From assembly GCA_037147235.1 (NCBI GenBank), contig JBAWVO010000081.1, positions 1 to 22,723 on the forward strand: 22,723 bases of DNA. The letters run 5' to 3'. This DNA comes from JANXQG01 sp037147235 (GTDB lineage Bacteria > Planctomycetota > Planctomycetia > Pirellulales > Thermoguttaceae). Below the pieces are notes generated by a model. It was given only the letters and a program-made list of their open reading frames with translations. It was not told the origin of the DNA and ran no database searches. Each line of letters starts with the position of its first letter. The first letter of the stretch is position 1. Shown piece after piece: positions 1 to 7,018 of the stretch. The translations under genes were made by a program, and so were the position numbers.

Positions 1-166
1 GCGACTCAAAATCCTCGGCATCCATCAAACCAAGTACGCTTTAGTCGGATGAACCTTAAATCAGGAATAAAGATCCTTGAAAAAATGACCTGGGATACAT
101 CCTGTGGGATACTTCGTAAAATTTGATTATGATTTTCAATATCTGATAATGTTTTTAATTAAGGCG

Positions 167-193
167 GCACCCCCGAGCGTAGCTCGGGGGTGC
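167..193. terminator. 12-bp perfect hairpin with GTA loop
   Basis: GCACCCCCGAGC (167-178) pairs perfectly with GCTCGGGGGTGC (182-193) around a GTA loop. Only TTT follows on the plus strand, so intrinsic termination is plausible but not certain. A second hairpin with the same GTA loop lies at 15087-15119, which suggests a recurring terminator style in this genome. The surrounding stretch 1-287 shows no convincing gene. Confidence 0.5.
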
Positions 194-287
194 TTTCATC
201 CAAGCGGCCACTGGACGGAACCGGTTCTCCATCTCGGCCACAAGGAAGTTGAAGATAGGTTTGGGACAAAAACTTGATTTCCTTCCG

Positions 288-516
288 TTTCTCGCCACGC
301 CACATGCCTATAGGCATGTGGCGAGAGTGGCGAGAAACTTCTTGGACAGGAAACGGCGGCTGACAAGAGTTGGCGAGAAACGACGTTATTAACTCCCTAA
401 CTCGTTGTGTAGCAATGACTTATTTCTCGCCACATTCAAATTTGGCGAGAAATGGCGAGAATGGCGAGAAACCAAAAGTTTCTCGCCAACCTCGTTGGCG
501 AGAAAGTGGCGAGAAA
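288..516. repeat. Iteron-like array of TGGCGAGAAA in both orientations, forming three hairpins
   Basis: Direct-strand TGGCGAGAAA starts at 328, 371, 443, 453 (9 of 10), 462, 496 and 507, with a partial copy at 319. The reverse form TTTCTCGCCA starts at 288, 423 and 479. Opposed copies make three stem-loops: 288-337 (centred on a 26-bp perfect palindrome at 298-323), 422-453 (11-bp stem, 10-nt loop) and 479-505 (12-bp stem, loop CTC). The array ends immediately at the stop codon of the primase-helicase gene. Seen: the repeats and their pairing. Inferred: an iteron-type origin or a binding region for the neighbouring replication protein. A structured RNA is an alternative. Confidence 0.75.
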
Positions 517-517
517 C

Positions 518-2581
518 TCACGAAACCTCCCCCAGCAACGTCAATCCGTGGACCTTATTAACGACTGCCCGCCCAGCCTCGGACAGGTAGTAACGGTGCG
601 GGTCGCCTCGTTTGCCGGTGCCTGTTCTCAGGCATAGGTTTTGTTCGTAGGCATGGTCGATCCGCCGCCTGAAAGTTCGCTCGGTCACATCGGGCTGGTG
701 TTCGTGGAATGTTGAGAACAAGTCCTCCCATGCCGCTGCCTCATAGATCGTTTCGGGCACGAACCGGAGGACTTGGCCGAGGGCCAGTTCGTTCGCCTCC
801 TCTCTCTCCTGCCCCTTGATCTCGGAGGTGGTGCCCACGAAAATGTTCCGCTGCAACTCCATGTCGAACCTGAACTCCAACGACGACTGAACATCATCTC
901 GCCCTTCCCATTCCATAGTTCCGGTCATCGCTTGGCTGTCCTTCGTCCAGTTCCAAAGGTAGTCCACCGCACCGGCAATGGCCGTGTTGCCAGAGTATTT
1001 GTTCGAGTATTTGGCATTGTGATGCAGGATGACCACGGCCCAGTGCGTGGCCTCGGCCAATCGCTTGAAGGGGATGATGATGTTGTAGATCTCCTGCGGG
1101 CTCAACTCGTCTACTCCAAAGGCCGACCGCAGCGTGTCGATGACCACCAAGCCTTTTGGCCCGTTCATCCGTTCCCGAACTGCCTTGATACACTGGCCCA
1201 CGAAATCAGGCGTGACGGGTCGCTTGATGTCCACGGGATTGACCCGGCTGTACAGTTCACCTATCCGGCCCTCGTCGTCTCCCAAGGCCCTTCGCAACCG
1301 TTTCACCAAAATCCTCTCTCTGTTTTCAAGGTCGAGTAGGATGAACGGCACCTGTTGCACACGCATTCCAGCAAAATCACGACCTCGGGCGATGGCAGCC
1401 AAAAGCTCGGTCATGATCGTGCTCTTGCCGCTGAACGGCAGCCCCGACAGGATGTGCGTGCATCCAAACTCACACCAGCCCGGCAACAGCCAGTCTTCGA
1501 CCTGCGCATCTGCGATGGCGCAGGTCTGCTCCCAGGTTTCCAGCTTGACGATCTTTGGCCCCTTGGCCGCTTTGTACAATTGGGCACACCAGTCATCCTC
1601 CCGTGGTTTCGTGCCGCCCAACAGGGACAGATCGAAAGGCCGGATAATTTCGTCAATTAGGCTCGTATCAGGCCCCCAATCATAAAAGGACTCCTTGGCC
1701 ACTGCCTTGCCCAGCACGCCTTCTCGGTAGTCCGTCCGTTCCCATTTGTCTCGGTACAGACCAGACTGGCGAAAGCAGGTATCGATCATGTCGGGGTCGG
1801 GGCCGACGTAGTATCCGATGATCGACGCCAACGCCAAGTCGGCCTCCGACTGGGATGGGTAGCCTTGCCCCTGGTAGTTGCCGCTCCATAGGCCCACGAA
1901 CTTCGGGGCGTTTTTTCCGGCCAGGGCGACATCGAAGAGGGCATCCAGGTCCAGGTCGGGTGCTGTGAAAACGGTGGGAGGAAGCCTTTCCTGGTTCTCT
2001 TCCTCCGGTTCCAGAAAATTAAAGTACACATGCTCGATGGCATTCTGCCGTTCTTCCACCGTGGTCGGCGTGTCTTCTAGGTGGACGCCGGTGATCGTCA
2101 GGTAACGGGGAGAAGACTCGTCGTACATCTCCACCAGCCCCTTTCGTCGGCGGGGGCCAGGGATCTTGCCACGGCAAATAATCCTGAGCCCCGTCCCGCT
2201 TGGGGACACTTCGGTGTACGAGTTGATGAGATTCACCACCTCGACGGCCCACGGCTCGATCAGCCCCGTCTCTTGATCCCGACAGTGATCCAAGTCTAAA
2301 CCGGTGAGATCGCCACGCAGGACAAGGCCAATACCATCCAAGGCACCCTTACCCTCCTGGCAAGACTTGGCCTCGTAGTTCTGCCATGCCGACTCAAATG
2401 TTGTCCATGTCGTAGGGTCTGTCGTGCTGGCCTTGCCGCCGATCACGGCCATAGGGATTTTGGTGTAGGGCTTGCTGCCGTTTCCCCCTGCCTTCACACG
2501 TTCCGTTTTCCAATTGACCCAAAAAGGTTCATTCTTCAGTTCGACGGGGATGCCGTCGCAAATAGGTTTCATCATATTCAT
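518..2581 (-). CDS. Prim-pol / RepA-like primase-helicase (mobile-element replication protein)
   Basis: This 687-residue protein combines an N-terminal primase-polymerase-like region with a C-terminal RecA-fold ATPase. The N-terminus starts with a segment typical of NrS-1-like phage primases (NEPFWVNWK, about residues 17-25) and carries LTGLDLDHC (92-100), which fits the DxD metal site. SPSGTGLRI (126-134) follows. A Walker A motif GLPFSGKST lies near residue 380 and a Walker B-like GLVVIDTL near 477. The last ~60 residues (VTERTFRRRIDHA...) look like a winged helix. Known for such proteins: priming and unwinding during replication of phages, plasmids and integrative elements. The ATG at 2581 has AGAAAG upstream; in-frame ATGs a few codons in are possible. 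Its 3' end abuts the iteron-like array and a MerR-like gene lies upstream, so the three probably form one module. Confidence 0.85.
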   Translation of the reverse strand: MNMMKPICDGIPVELKNEPFWVNWKTERVKAGGNGSKPYTKIPMAVIGGKASTTDPTTWTTFESAWQNYEAKSCQEGKGALDGIGLVLRGDLTGLDLDHCRDQETGLIEPWAVEVVNLINSYTEVSPSGTGLRIICRGKIPGPRRRKGLVEMYDESSPRYLTITGVHLEDTPTTVEERQNAIEHVYFNFLEPEEENQERLPPTVFTAPDLDLDALFDVALAGKNAPKFVGLWSGNYQGQGYPSQSEADLALASIIGYYVGPDPDMIDTCFRQSGLYRDKWERTDYREGVLGKAVAKESFYDWGPDTSLIDEIIRPFDLSLLGGTKPREDDWCAQLYKAAKGPKIVKLETWEQTCAIADAQVEDWLLPGWCEFGCTHILSGLPFSGKSTIMTELLAAIARGRDFAGMRVQQVPFILLDLENRERILVKRLRRALGDDEGRIGELYSRVNPVDIKRPVTPDFVGQCIKAVRERMNGPKGLVVIDTLRSAFGVDELSPQEIYNIIIPFKRLAEATHWAVVILHHNAKYSNKYSGNTAIAGAVDYLWNWTKDSQAMTGTMEWEGRDDVQSSLEFRFDMELQRNIFVGTTSEIKGQEREEANELALGQVLRFVPETIYEAAAWEDLFSTFHEHQPDVTERTFRRRIDHAYEQNLCLRTGTGKRGDPHRYYLSEAGRAVVNKVHGLTLLGEVS

Positions 2582-2674
2582 GTTTCAAACGCTTTCTAAA
2601 AATTCTTTTCATATTGCGCCGATGAAGATACTATCATAAGATGAGGACTTCATCCTCAATCGTTTTCTATCAGA

Positions 2675-2702
2675 GCCGCCCGTGCTGCGCAGCACGGGCG
2701 GC
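2675..2702 (+). terminator. 28-bp perfect palindrome followed by T-rich tail
   Basis: GCCGCCCGTGCTGC pairs with GCAGCACGGGCGGC with no spacer, and the plus strand continues TTCTTTT (2703-2709). It sits between the minus-strand MerR-like gene and the primase-helicase, so on the minus strand it could attenuate read-through. The T tract is on the plus strand, where no clear gene ends. Orientation therefore remains doubtful. Confidence 0.5.
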
Positions 2703-2748
2703 TTCTTTTGCAGTCCACGACGAGTGGCCAGCCTGAAAGAAACGCTGC

Positions 2749-2943
2749 TCATGCTTGGACCACGTTGTACCGTCGTCTAAAGTGCCGCCGCAAATACTCA
2801 ATGTCCTCTTGGCTGTAAATCCACGTCCGTCCCACCCTCGGTGGCTCGACGACGCCTGTTTCCGTGGCGTAGCGGATTCTTTTGTAATTGGGATCGTTGT
2901 ATTCACCGAACACGGCTTCGACTACTTCTTTAATGCTGTACAT
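2749..2943 (-). CDS. MerR/AlpA-like small DNA-binding protein
   Basis: I choose the ATG at 2943 because GGAGGT (2951-2956) lies 7 nt upstream, the best Shine-Dalgarno of this region; longer in-frame starts exist up to 3018. The 64-residue product MYSIKEVVEAV... has the layout of a helix-turn-helix/excisionase fold: a recognition segment NYKRIRYATETG (residues 19-30), a wing with PPRVGRTWIYS (34-44), then EDIEYLRRHFRRR. Proteins of this type act as excisionases or activators of integrative elements, or as origin-binding accessory proteins. It reads toward the primase-helicase 167 bp downstream, which fits a regulatory or replication-helper role. No integrase is visible in the window. Confidence 0.7.
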   Translation of the reverse strand: MYSIKEVVEAVFGEYNDPNYKRIRYATETGVVEPPRVGRTWIYSQEDIEYLRRHFRRRYNVVQA

Positions 2944-3102
2944 ATTCATTACCTCCATCCGTATAGTAGTAACTTCCTCCAGAATTTCGTCAGAAATCCT
3001 AAAATCCATTGCGGCCATCTTCGTTCGTCAGTACTCTTGCCCCCGCAGGTCAGCTACAATGGGCGTAACGCAGATAGGATTTATTCGAGAAGAAAGACCA
3101 CA

Positions 3103-3807
3103 ATGACAGGCCGGATCGTCATCATCCCATTCATTGAAGGCAAGGTCGGCCCTGACGGCAGGCTGGTCGAACCGGACATCAACGCTATTTTGGAGAAGTG
3201 GCTGCAACGCCACCCGGAGTTCCGTGGCCGGAAGTTCCATATCATTAGGACCGGAGGCAATGAAACCTGCCTCGTTCGGGTGACGACAGACGAAAGTCCT
3301 GACCTTGCCGACTACGATCCAGCCGAAGATGCTGATCTGTACGATGAGTTTGTTGCCAAGAGCGAGGGCTCGCCTGCTGCGGAATTCCATAAAATCTGGA
3401 TCGACCAATGCAAGGCAGCCAGGGGAATTGAGGATGAGTTCGGCACCGATAAGGCCCTGAAATACCTGATCGAGGAAAAGTTCATCGATTTTCTTGAAGC
3501 CGCCGAAACTGACGGTGCCTTCCGGGCCGAGATTCCCACCTTTGTGGACGAGATCCAGACGATCTTCGAGCCTTGGCAGTTGCGAGAGTGCTTGGACAAG
3601 GCCCGCCAGACCGAACCGTTCGATCCCGCTCTCTACGAACCCGAAGAACCCCTCGTACCTGGGGTAGACTATGGCGATTACGAGCGGTACGAGGGCGAAG
3701 ACCCCGAGACCATCGAGATGCTGCGGCAGGATGACATTCGCCATTGCACCCGTGATCTTCAGCTGATGGAGCGAGCAAGGGAGTGGTTGTTGGGGGAAGG
3801 GAAATAG
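3103..3807 (+). CDS. Hypothetical acidic protein
   Basis: The ATG at 3103 is preceded by AGAAAGA; the open frame extends upstream to 2755 but that part overlaps the divergent MerR-like gene and reads as low-complexity, so I reject it. The 234-residue product begins MTGRIVIIPFIEGKVGP and is strongly acidic, with a DYDPAEDADLYDEF stretch and an ENLDR-like C-terminal helix rich in E and R. No signal peptide, membrane segment or known catalytic motif is visible. The stop is 8 bp before the preferred start of the HD phosphohydrolase, so the two are likely co-transcribed. I do not recognise the family. Confidence 0.7.
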   Translation: MTGRIVIIPFIEGKVGPDGRLVEPDINAILEKWLQRHPEFRGRKFHIIRTGGNETCLVRVTTDESPDLADYDPAEDADLYDEFVAKSEGSPAAEFHKIWIDQCKAARGIEDEFGTDKALKYLIEEKFIDFLEAAETDGAFRAEIPTFVDEIQTIFEPWQLRECLDKARQTEPFDPALYEPEEPLVPGVDYGDYERYEGEDPETIEMLRQDDIRHCTRDLQLMERAREWLLGEGK

Positions 3808-3815
3808 GGCTTGAT

Positions 3816-4469
3816 GTGAAACTCTCTCCATCCGACCTCATCAACCGCACCGCCAATCACATCAAAACCGTCCTATCTGGCGATGGCACCGGCCACGATT
3901 GGTGGCACGTGTACCGAGTCTGGAAAATGGCGAAGAGGATCGGCCATGCGGAGCAGGCCGATCCTTTGGTCGTAGAACTGGCTGCCTTGCTCCATGACAT
4001 TGCCGATTGGAAGTTTCATGATGGCGATTTATCAGTAGGCCCGACAAAGGCTAAAGATTGGCTCGATTCCCTGGGCTTGGACCCCGGCATCATCGATCAA
4101 GTCTGCCAGATCATCGCCAACATTTCCTTCAAAGGAGCAGCCGTTGAGCAACCACCGCTTTCCCTGGAAGGGAAAGCGGTGCAGGACGCCGACCGGCTAG
4201 ATGCAATGGGAGCAATCGGCATTGCCCGAGCATTTGCCTATGGTGGAGCCAAGGGACGGGAGATTTATGATCCAGCGGCCAAGCCCACTGAACATCTCAC
4301 TGCCGAGGCATATCTGAAGGGCGGCACCAGCATCAACCACTTTTATGAAAAACTGCTGTTGCTGAAGGACCGCATGAACACGGCGACCGGCAGGGTGATG
4401 GCCGAAGAACGGCACCGGTTCATGGAGGACTATCTGAAGCAGTTCTATGATGAATGGGAGGGAGGGTGA
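3816..4469 (+). CDS. HD-domain metal-dependent phosphohydrolase (YedJ-like)
   Basis: The protein (about 217 residues) carries TGHDWWHVYRVW near the N-terminus, LLHDIADWK as the HD signature and DADRLDAMGAIGIAR as the distal metal-ligand segment, the pattern of YedJ-type HD hydrolases that act on phosphorylated small molecules or nucleotides. The frame is open from a GTG at 3783, which would overlap the upstream gene by 25 bp. I prefer the GTG at 3816 because homologues normally begin close to the NRTANHIK segment and GGGGGAAGGG lies upstream (3791-3800). The gene's TGA overlaps the ATG of the next small ORF (TGATG), so translation may be coupled. Substrate cannot be read from sequence. Confidence 0.85.
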   Translation: MKLSPSDLINRTANHIKTVLSGDGTGHDWWHVYRVWKMAKRIGHAEQADPLVVELAALLHDIADWKFHDGDLSVGPTKAKDWLDSLGLDPGIIDQVCQIIANISFKGAAVEQPPLSLEGKAVQDADRLDAMGAIGIARAFAYGGAKGREIYDPAAKPTEHLTAEAYLKGGTSINHFYEKLLLLKDRMNTATGRVMAEERHRFMEDYLKQFYDEWEGG

Positions 4470-4579
4470 TGCAGACCGTAATCGAATCGATCAAAATCAT
4501 CCTTCTGTGCGTCGTTGCCGATATCTGGATTCTGTTTTGGCGGCGACGAATTGCGAGGATTACCCAGCATTCGCTATAA
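4469..4579 (+). CDS. 36-residue single-pass membrane peptide
   Basis: An ATG overlaps the stop codon of the HD phosphohydrolase as TGATG, with GGGAGGG just upstream as a Shine-Dalgarno. The 36-residue product starts MQTVIESIKIILLCVVADIW, then ILFW and a basic tail RRRIAR, which gives one hydrophobic helix with a positive-inside C-terminus. Its last codons overlap the promoter of the lipoprotein gene (TATAAT at 4575). Coupling and ribosome site support translation; no family is recognised. Confidence 0.5.
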   Translation: MQTVIESIKIILLCVVADIWILFWRRRIARITQHSL

Positions 4580-4580
4580 T
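4551..4580 (+). promoter_or_regulatory. Sigma70-type promoter of the lipoprotein gene
   Basis: TTGCGA (4551-4556), an 18-nt spacer and TATAAT (4575-4580) lie about 38 bp before the lipoprotein ATG. The element is nearly copied at 6084-6113: both share TTGCGAGGAT and CGCTATAAT with identical spacing. Confidence 0.65.
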
Positions 4581-4618
4581 ATGGTCAGTCAATTCTTCCC
4601 TGAAAACAGAGGTGAGCC

Positions 4619-5239
4619 ATGAAACCGCTATTTCTCCTTTGCGTGGCCGTGTGTTTTTTTTCATCCGGCTGCGATGACTCGAAGAATCCGCTCTCCGACC
4701 CGCAAACATCCAAGGCTGATACGCAGTTGATTGGTGTTTGGCGTGTGCGGAATAACGACGGCGTGGGTTACTATCACATCGGTCAAGCTGGAGGGAAGCT
4801 CCCCGGCAGCGTCATGCGGGTCGTGGAAGTCACACACAGTCAAAAGAAGCTTGAGCATCCCCACGAATACCTTGTCTTTCCTACCACCCTCGGGGGCAAA
4901 ACCTATCTGAGCCTGACGGAGGACAAGGAGCAACGGGTGAAGCTATTGGAGGAGAAAGGTTGGAAACCAGAGGTTGTCGATTCCTACTACATCCTGAAGT
5001 ATCAGGTGAACGGAGACAAGCTGCTGGTGTGGGCGATGGATGCAGACGCAAAAAAACAGGCCATTGAGATCGGCAAGATCAAGGGTGTAATTGAGAAGAA
5101 GAAGGACCAGTACGCCAGCACGGTTAAGTTCACTGACACCACCGAGAATCTTGCCCGTTTCGTTGCAGAGGCGGGGAATGGTTTATTTTCCAATGAGCCA
5201 TTGCGGTTTGAGAAAGTCGATGAGTCCAAGAGACCTTGA
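4619..5239 (+). CDS. Secreted lipoprotein, function unknown
   Basis: The 206-residue product starts with a type II signal peptide: MKPLFLLCVAVCFF, then lipobox SSGC with Cys18. It is thus predicted to be lipid-anchored outside the cytoplasmic membrane. The mature part holds LIGVWRVRNNDGVGYYHIG and VVEVTHSQKKLEHPHEYLVFP, suggesting a beta-rich fold like the small lipocalin-like "YYHIG..." lipoproteins common in planctomycetes, but I cannot name it. GAGGTGA provides the ribosome site and promoter 4551-4580 is upstream. It forms its own transcription unit. Confidence 0.75.
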   Translation: MKPLFLLCVAVCFFSSGCDDSKNPLSDPQTSKADTQLIGVWRVRNNDGVGYYHIGQAGGKLPGSVMRVVEVTHSQKKLEHPHEYLVFPTTLGGKTYLSLTEDKEQRVKLLEEKGWKPEVVDSYYILKYQVNGDKLLVWAMDADAKKQAIEIGKIKGVIEKKKDQYASTVKFTDTTENLARFVAEAGNGLFSNEPLRFEKVDESKRP

Positions 5240-5319
5240 CTAAGGAATGGCGGCACGGCGGCTTGGCCGATAGGACCGATACACCGGCCAAAAGAGGTTT
5301 TGCCGCTTTCTGGACATAT

Positions 5320-5347
5320 TTGACAAACCCAACCACTTTTCTATAAT
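5320..5347 (+). promoter_or_regulatory. Consensus sigma70 promoter of the repeat-protein gene
   Basis: A perfect TTGACA (5320-5325), a 16-nt spacer and a perfect TATAAT (5342-5347) lie 38 bp before the ATG at 5386. This is the closest to consensus in the window and predicts strong constitutive expression. Confidence 0.75.
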
Positions 5348-5385
5348 ACCAGTGGCTTCATGCTCCACAGGAAGGGAATTAAATC

Positions 5386-5892
5386 ATGGCTCGTAAATCT
5401 CTGATCGTTGTCCTTGCAGTCGCTATTTCTCTGAGTTTCATTGGACAGGGCTTTTGCCAATCAGGAAAAAAGACTTCTTCAACTACGACAACCGAGAAGA
5501 AGTTTACCGCAATTCCTGATAAAGATAGCAGCAGCAAGACGACCCGATTCTATGGCAAGGATGGTTCTTCGTCAGGCCGAGCCGAATCCAGTGGCACGAC
5601 GACTCGATACTATGGCAAAGACGGGTCTTCCTCGGGGCGTGCGGATAAGAGCGGCACCACAACCCGTTTCTATGGCAAGGATGGGTCTTCAGATGGTCGT
5701 GCAGAAACAAGTGGCACCACGACTCGTTTCTACAATAAGGATGGTTCCTCTGCTGGCCGTGCTGAGAAAAGCGGCAATACGACTCGTTTCTATGGCAAAG
5801 ACGGGTCATCCACGGGTCGAGCCGAAGGCAGTGGCAAAACAACTCGCTTTTATGGCAAGGACGGGTCTTCTTCGGGTCGGGCTGATCGGTAA
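5386..5892 (+). CDS. Secreted protein made of six 20-residue repeats
   Basis: After a signal peptide (MARKSLIVVLAVAISLSFIG, cleavage around GFC-Q, residue 25) and a Ser/Thr/Lys linker, residues 51-168 are six near-identical units with consensus TTRFYGKDGSSSGRAExSG; the last is shortened to 18 residues. The invariant core RFYGKDGSS-GRA resembles short beta-hairpin repeats seen in phage-tail and RHS/MORN-like surface proteins, each with an aromatic pair and a KDG turn. The repeat is 60 bp at DNA level with many synonymous changes, so it is under protein-level constraint. AGGAAGGG precedes the ATG, a consensus promoter precedes the gene and a 9-bp hairpin follows. Likely a surface or periplasmic protein; ligand unknown. 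Confidence 0.8.
   Translation: MARKSLIVVLAVAISLSFIGQGFCQSGKKTSSTTTTEKKFTAIPDKDSSSKTTRFYGKDGSSSGRAESSGTTTRYYGKDGSSSGRADKSGTTTRFYGKDGSSDGRAETSGTTTRFYNKDGSSAGRAEKSGNTTRFYGKDGSSTGRAEGSGKTTRFYGKDGSSSGRADR
5536..5889 (+). repeat. Tandem 60-bp coding repeat, six units
   Basis: Six consecutive 60-bp units (last one 54 bp) encode KTTRFYGKDGSSSGRAESSG-type repeats. Third-position differences between units indicate an old duplication rather than recent slippage. Confidence 0.85.
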
Positions 5893-5908
5893 GAACCTGA
5901 GAAACGAA

Positions 5909-5935
5909 GAAGCCCGCTCAATTAAGGCGGGCTTC
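5909..5935 (+). terminator. Hairpin after the repeat-protein gene
   Basis: GAAGCCCGC (5909-5917) pairs with GCGGGCTTC (5927-5935) around a 9-nt loop, 16 bp after the stop codon. The following TGTAG is a poor T tract, but position and stem fit a terminator. Confidence 0.6.
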
Positions 5936-6083
5936 TGTAGGGAGAGGCGGTACGCCAACCTTGGCCACCTGTTGCCCATTGTTTATTTTGGGCGAGCGGT
6001 GAAGCCCGGTGTGTCGGCCCTCCCTGTTCGCTGATCGATCAGCCATTTCTATTGTAGCAGCAGACCGCAACAAGGCAAGCGGA

Positions 6084-6113
6084 TTGCGAGGATAGCCCCA
6101 AAACCGCTATAAT
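6084..6113 (+). promoter_or_regulatory. Promoter sharing its spacer with 4551-4580
   Basis: TTGCGA (6084-6089), 18-nt spacer, TATAAT (6108-6113). It lies 34 bp before the ATG of the interrupted lipoprotein at 6148 and repeats the TTGCGAGGAT...CGCTATAAT block of the earlier promoter. Confidence 0.6.
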
Positions 6114-6147
6114 GGTTTCAGCGTGGCATAACGACGGAGGCGACACG

Positions 6148-6294
6148 ATGAAACGCTTGTACTTGGTAATCCTGCTCTTGGCTGGTGCATTGTCACTGCC
6201 GGGCTGCTGACCGAATAAGAAGGGGCCGTGTCGGTCCCAGGAACAGCAAGTTTCCCGCTTGCCTAGCGTATCTGCTTCGATAATATCCAAATAG
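6148..6294 (+). pseudogene. Small lipoprotein stopped directly after the lipobox cysteine
   Basis: With GGAGG upstream, the ATG at 6148 opens MKRLYLVILLLAGALSLPGC and then meets TGA (6208-6210). The lipobox LPGC is intact. The same frame stays open for 27 more codons (PNKKGPCRSQEQQ...) to TAG at 6292, so a single change from GGA to TGA at the +2 position would explain the stop, since Gly after the lipobox Cys is common. Either the gene is a recent pseudogene or the bare lipidated signal peptide is itself the product, as in entericidin- and lysis-type peptides. Length of the read-through product is 47 residues plus the stop position. Selenocysteine is considered and rejected below. Confidence 0.5.
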
Positions 6295-6321
6295 CATCAC
6301 CCCAAACCAGAATCGAAAACC

Positions 6322-6588
6322 ATGAATAAAGAAGAAATCCTGAAGAAACTTGCTGCCGGTGAACTCGAAGTCGATGCGGCTTCCAAGATGCTTGCAGAAA
6401 TCGAGCAACCGAAAAAAGGTTCGCTCTACTGCAAGGTCAGCGAGAAGGGTGCGGTCAGCATCTACGGCCTGCAACGGATGCCAGTCACGCTCTATATCGA
6501 GCAGTGGGAGCGGCTACTCGCCTTTTCCGACGAGATCAAGGCGTTTCTGAAAGAGAACGACAGCAAGTTGAAGCGGAAGGAAAAGTAG
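6322..6588 (+). CDS. Small hypothetical protein, helix N-terminus plus beta segment
   Basis: The 88-residue product starts MNKEEILKKLAAGELEVDAA, a short-helical-hairpin (SHOCT-like) pattern, then a beta-rich centre LYCKVSEKGAVSIYGLQRMPVTLY and a lysine-rich C-terminal helix ENDSKLKRKEK. The central segment strongly resembles that of small proteins I associate with phage and accessory islands of planctomycetes, but no function is known to me. No clear Shine-Dalgarno is visible. It lies 27 bp after the interrupted lipoprotein frame and 12 bp before the next gene, so all three may be one transcript. Confidence 0.7.
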   Translation: MNKEEILKKLAAGELEVDAASKMLAEIEQPKKGSLYCKVSEKGAVSIYGLQRMPVTLYIEQWERLLAFSDEIKAFLKENDSKLKRKEK

Positions 6589-6600
6589 AGGATTCTGTTC

Positions 6601-6981
6601 GTGAATATAGCACGTCGTCTACCCAAAAATCCAGTTGAATGGATTGAAGAGATTCGAGATGCCATGCTCGATGCTTGCGACACGGAACCGTTTGGCATCC
6701 TCACCGGCCATCCAATCACCAACGCCAATTTGTTCCATTTGGCCCCCCTGATCTGCCTCAAGTTTCGAGGACGCAAGACCAGGGGAGCAGAAGCAAAGCG
6801 GGTGATCGAGACGGCTCTGGCAAATTACGTGGCGAATTCTGACCAGCATGGATTGGAGTCCAAGCCCATGCTGGCCTTCGTCCTCTGTTATATCGGTGCC
6901 CATCTCGCCCTCGACCTATTGAACGAGCAGGACGCCGAAGTTATTCTGAACTATTGTGGAGAGAATCTGGACGAGGCGTAG
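6601..6981 (+). CDS. Hypothetical protein
   Basis: A GTG start at 6601, with AGAGGA 8 bp upstream, gives a 126-residue soluble protein: MNIARRLPKNPVEWIEEIRD, then NLFHLAPLICLKFRGRKTRG and a helical C-terminus ending GENLDEA. It is mostly alpha-helical by composition, with no transmembrane or secretion signal. The gene directly follows the 88-residue hypothetical. I do not recognise the family. Confidence 0.6.
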   Translation: MNIARRLPKNPVEWIEEIRDAMLDACDTEPFGILTGHPITNANLFHLAPLICLKFRGRKTRGAEAKRVIETALANYVANSDQHGLESKPMLAFVLCYIGAHLALDLLNEQDAEVILNYCGENLDEA

Positions 6982-7018
6982 CTGAGGAGAGGTGGGCGAA
7001 GATTCAGAATGCGAACAC

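Noticed and set aside
1..30. GCGACTCAAAATCC looks like a tRNA-Leu anticodon-arm fragment (possible attachment site)
   Set aside because: The anticodon stem does not pair, no T-arm GGTTCRA follows, and the matching half lies outside the window.
288..516. CRISPR array
   Set aside because: The units are only 10 bp, occur in both orientations and have irregular spacing; no cas gene is near.
3028..3831. 267-residue minus-strand ORF over the hypothetical gene at 3103
   Set aside because: The plus frame has a normal start, operon position and acidic soluble composition; the minus frame has no ribosome site and overlaps two genes.
5441..6034. 197-residue ORF in another frame of the repeat protein
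   Set aside because: It lacks a ribosome site and simply mirrors the 60-bp repeat in a second frame, running through the terminator.
6208..6210. Selenocysteine at TGA in the small lipoprotein
   Set aside because: No SECIS-like stem-loop was evident just downstream and the residue would follow a lipidated cysteine with no redox context.
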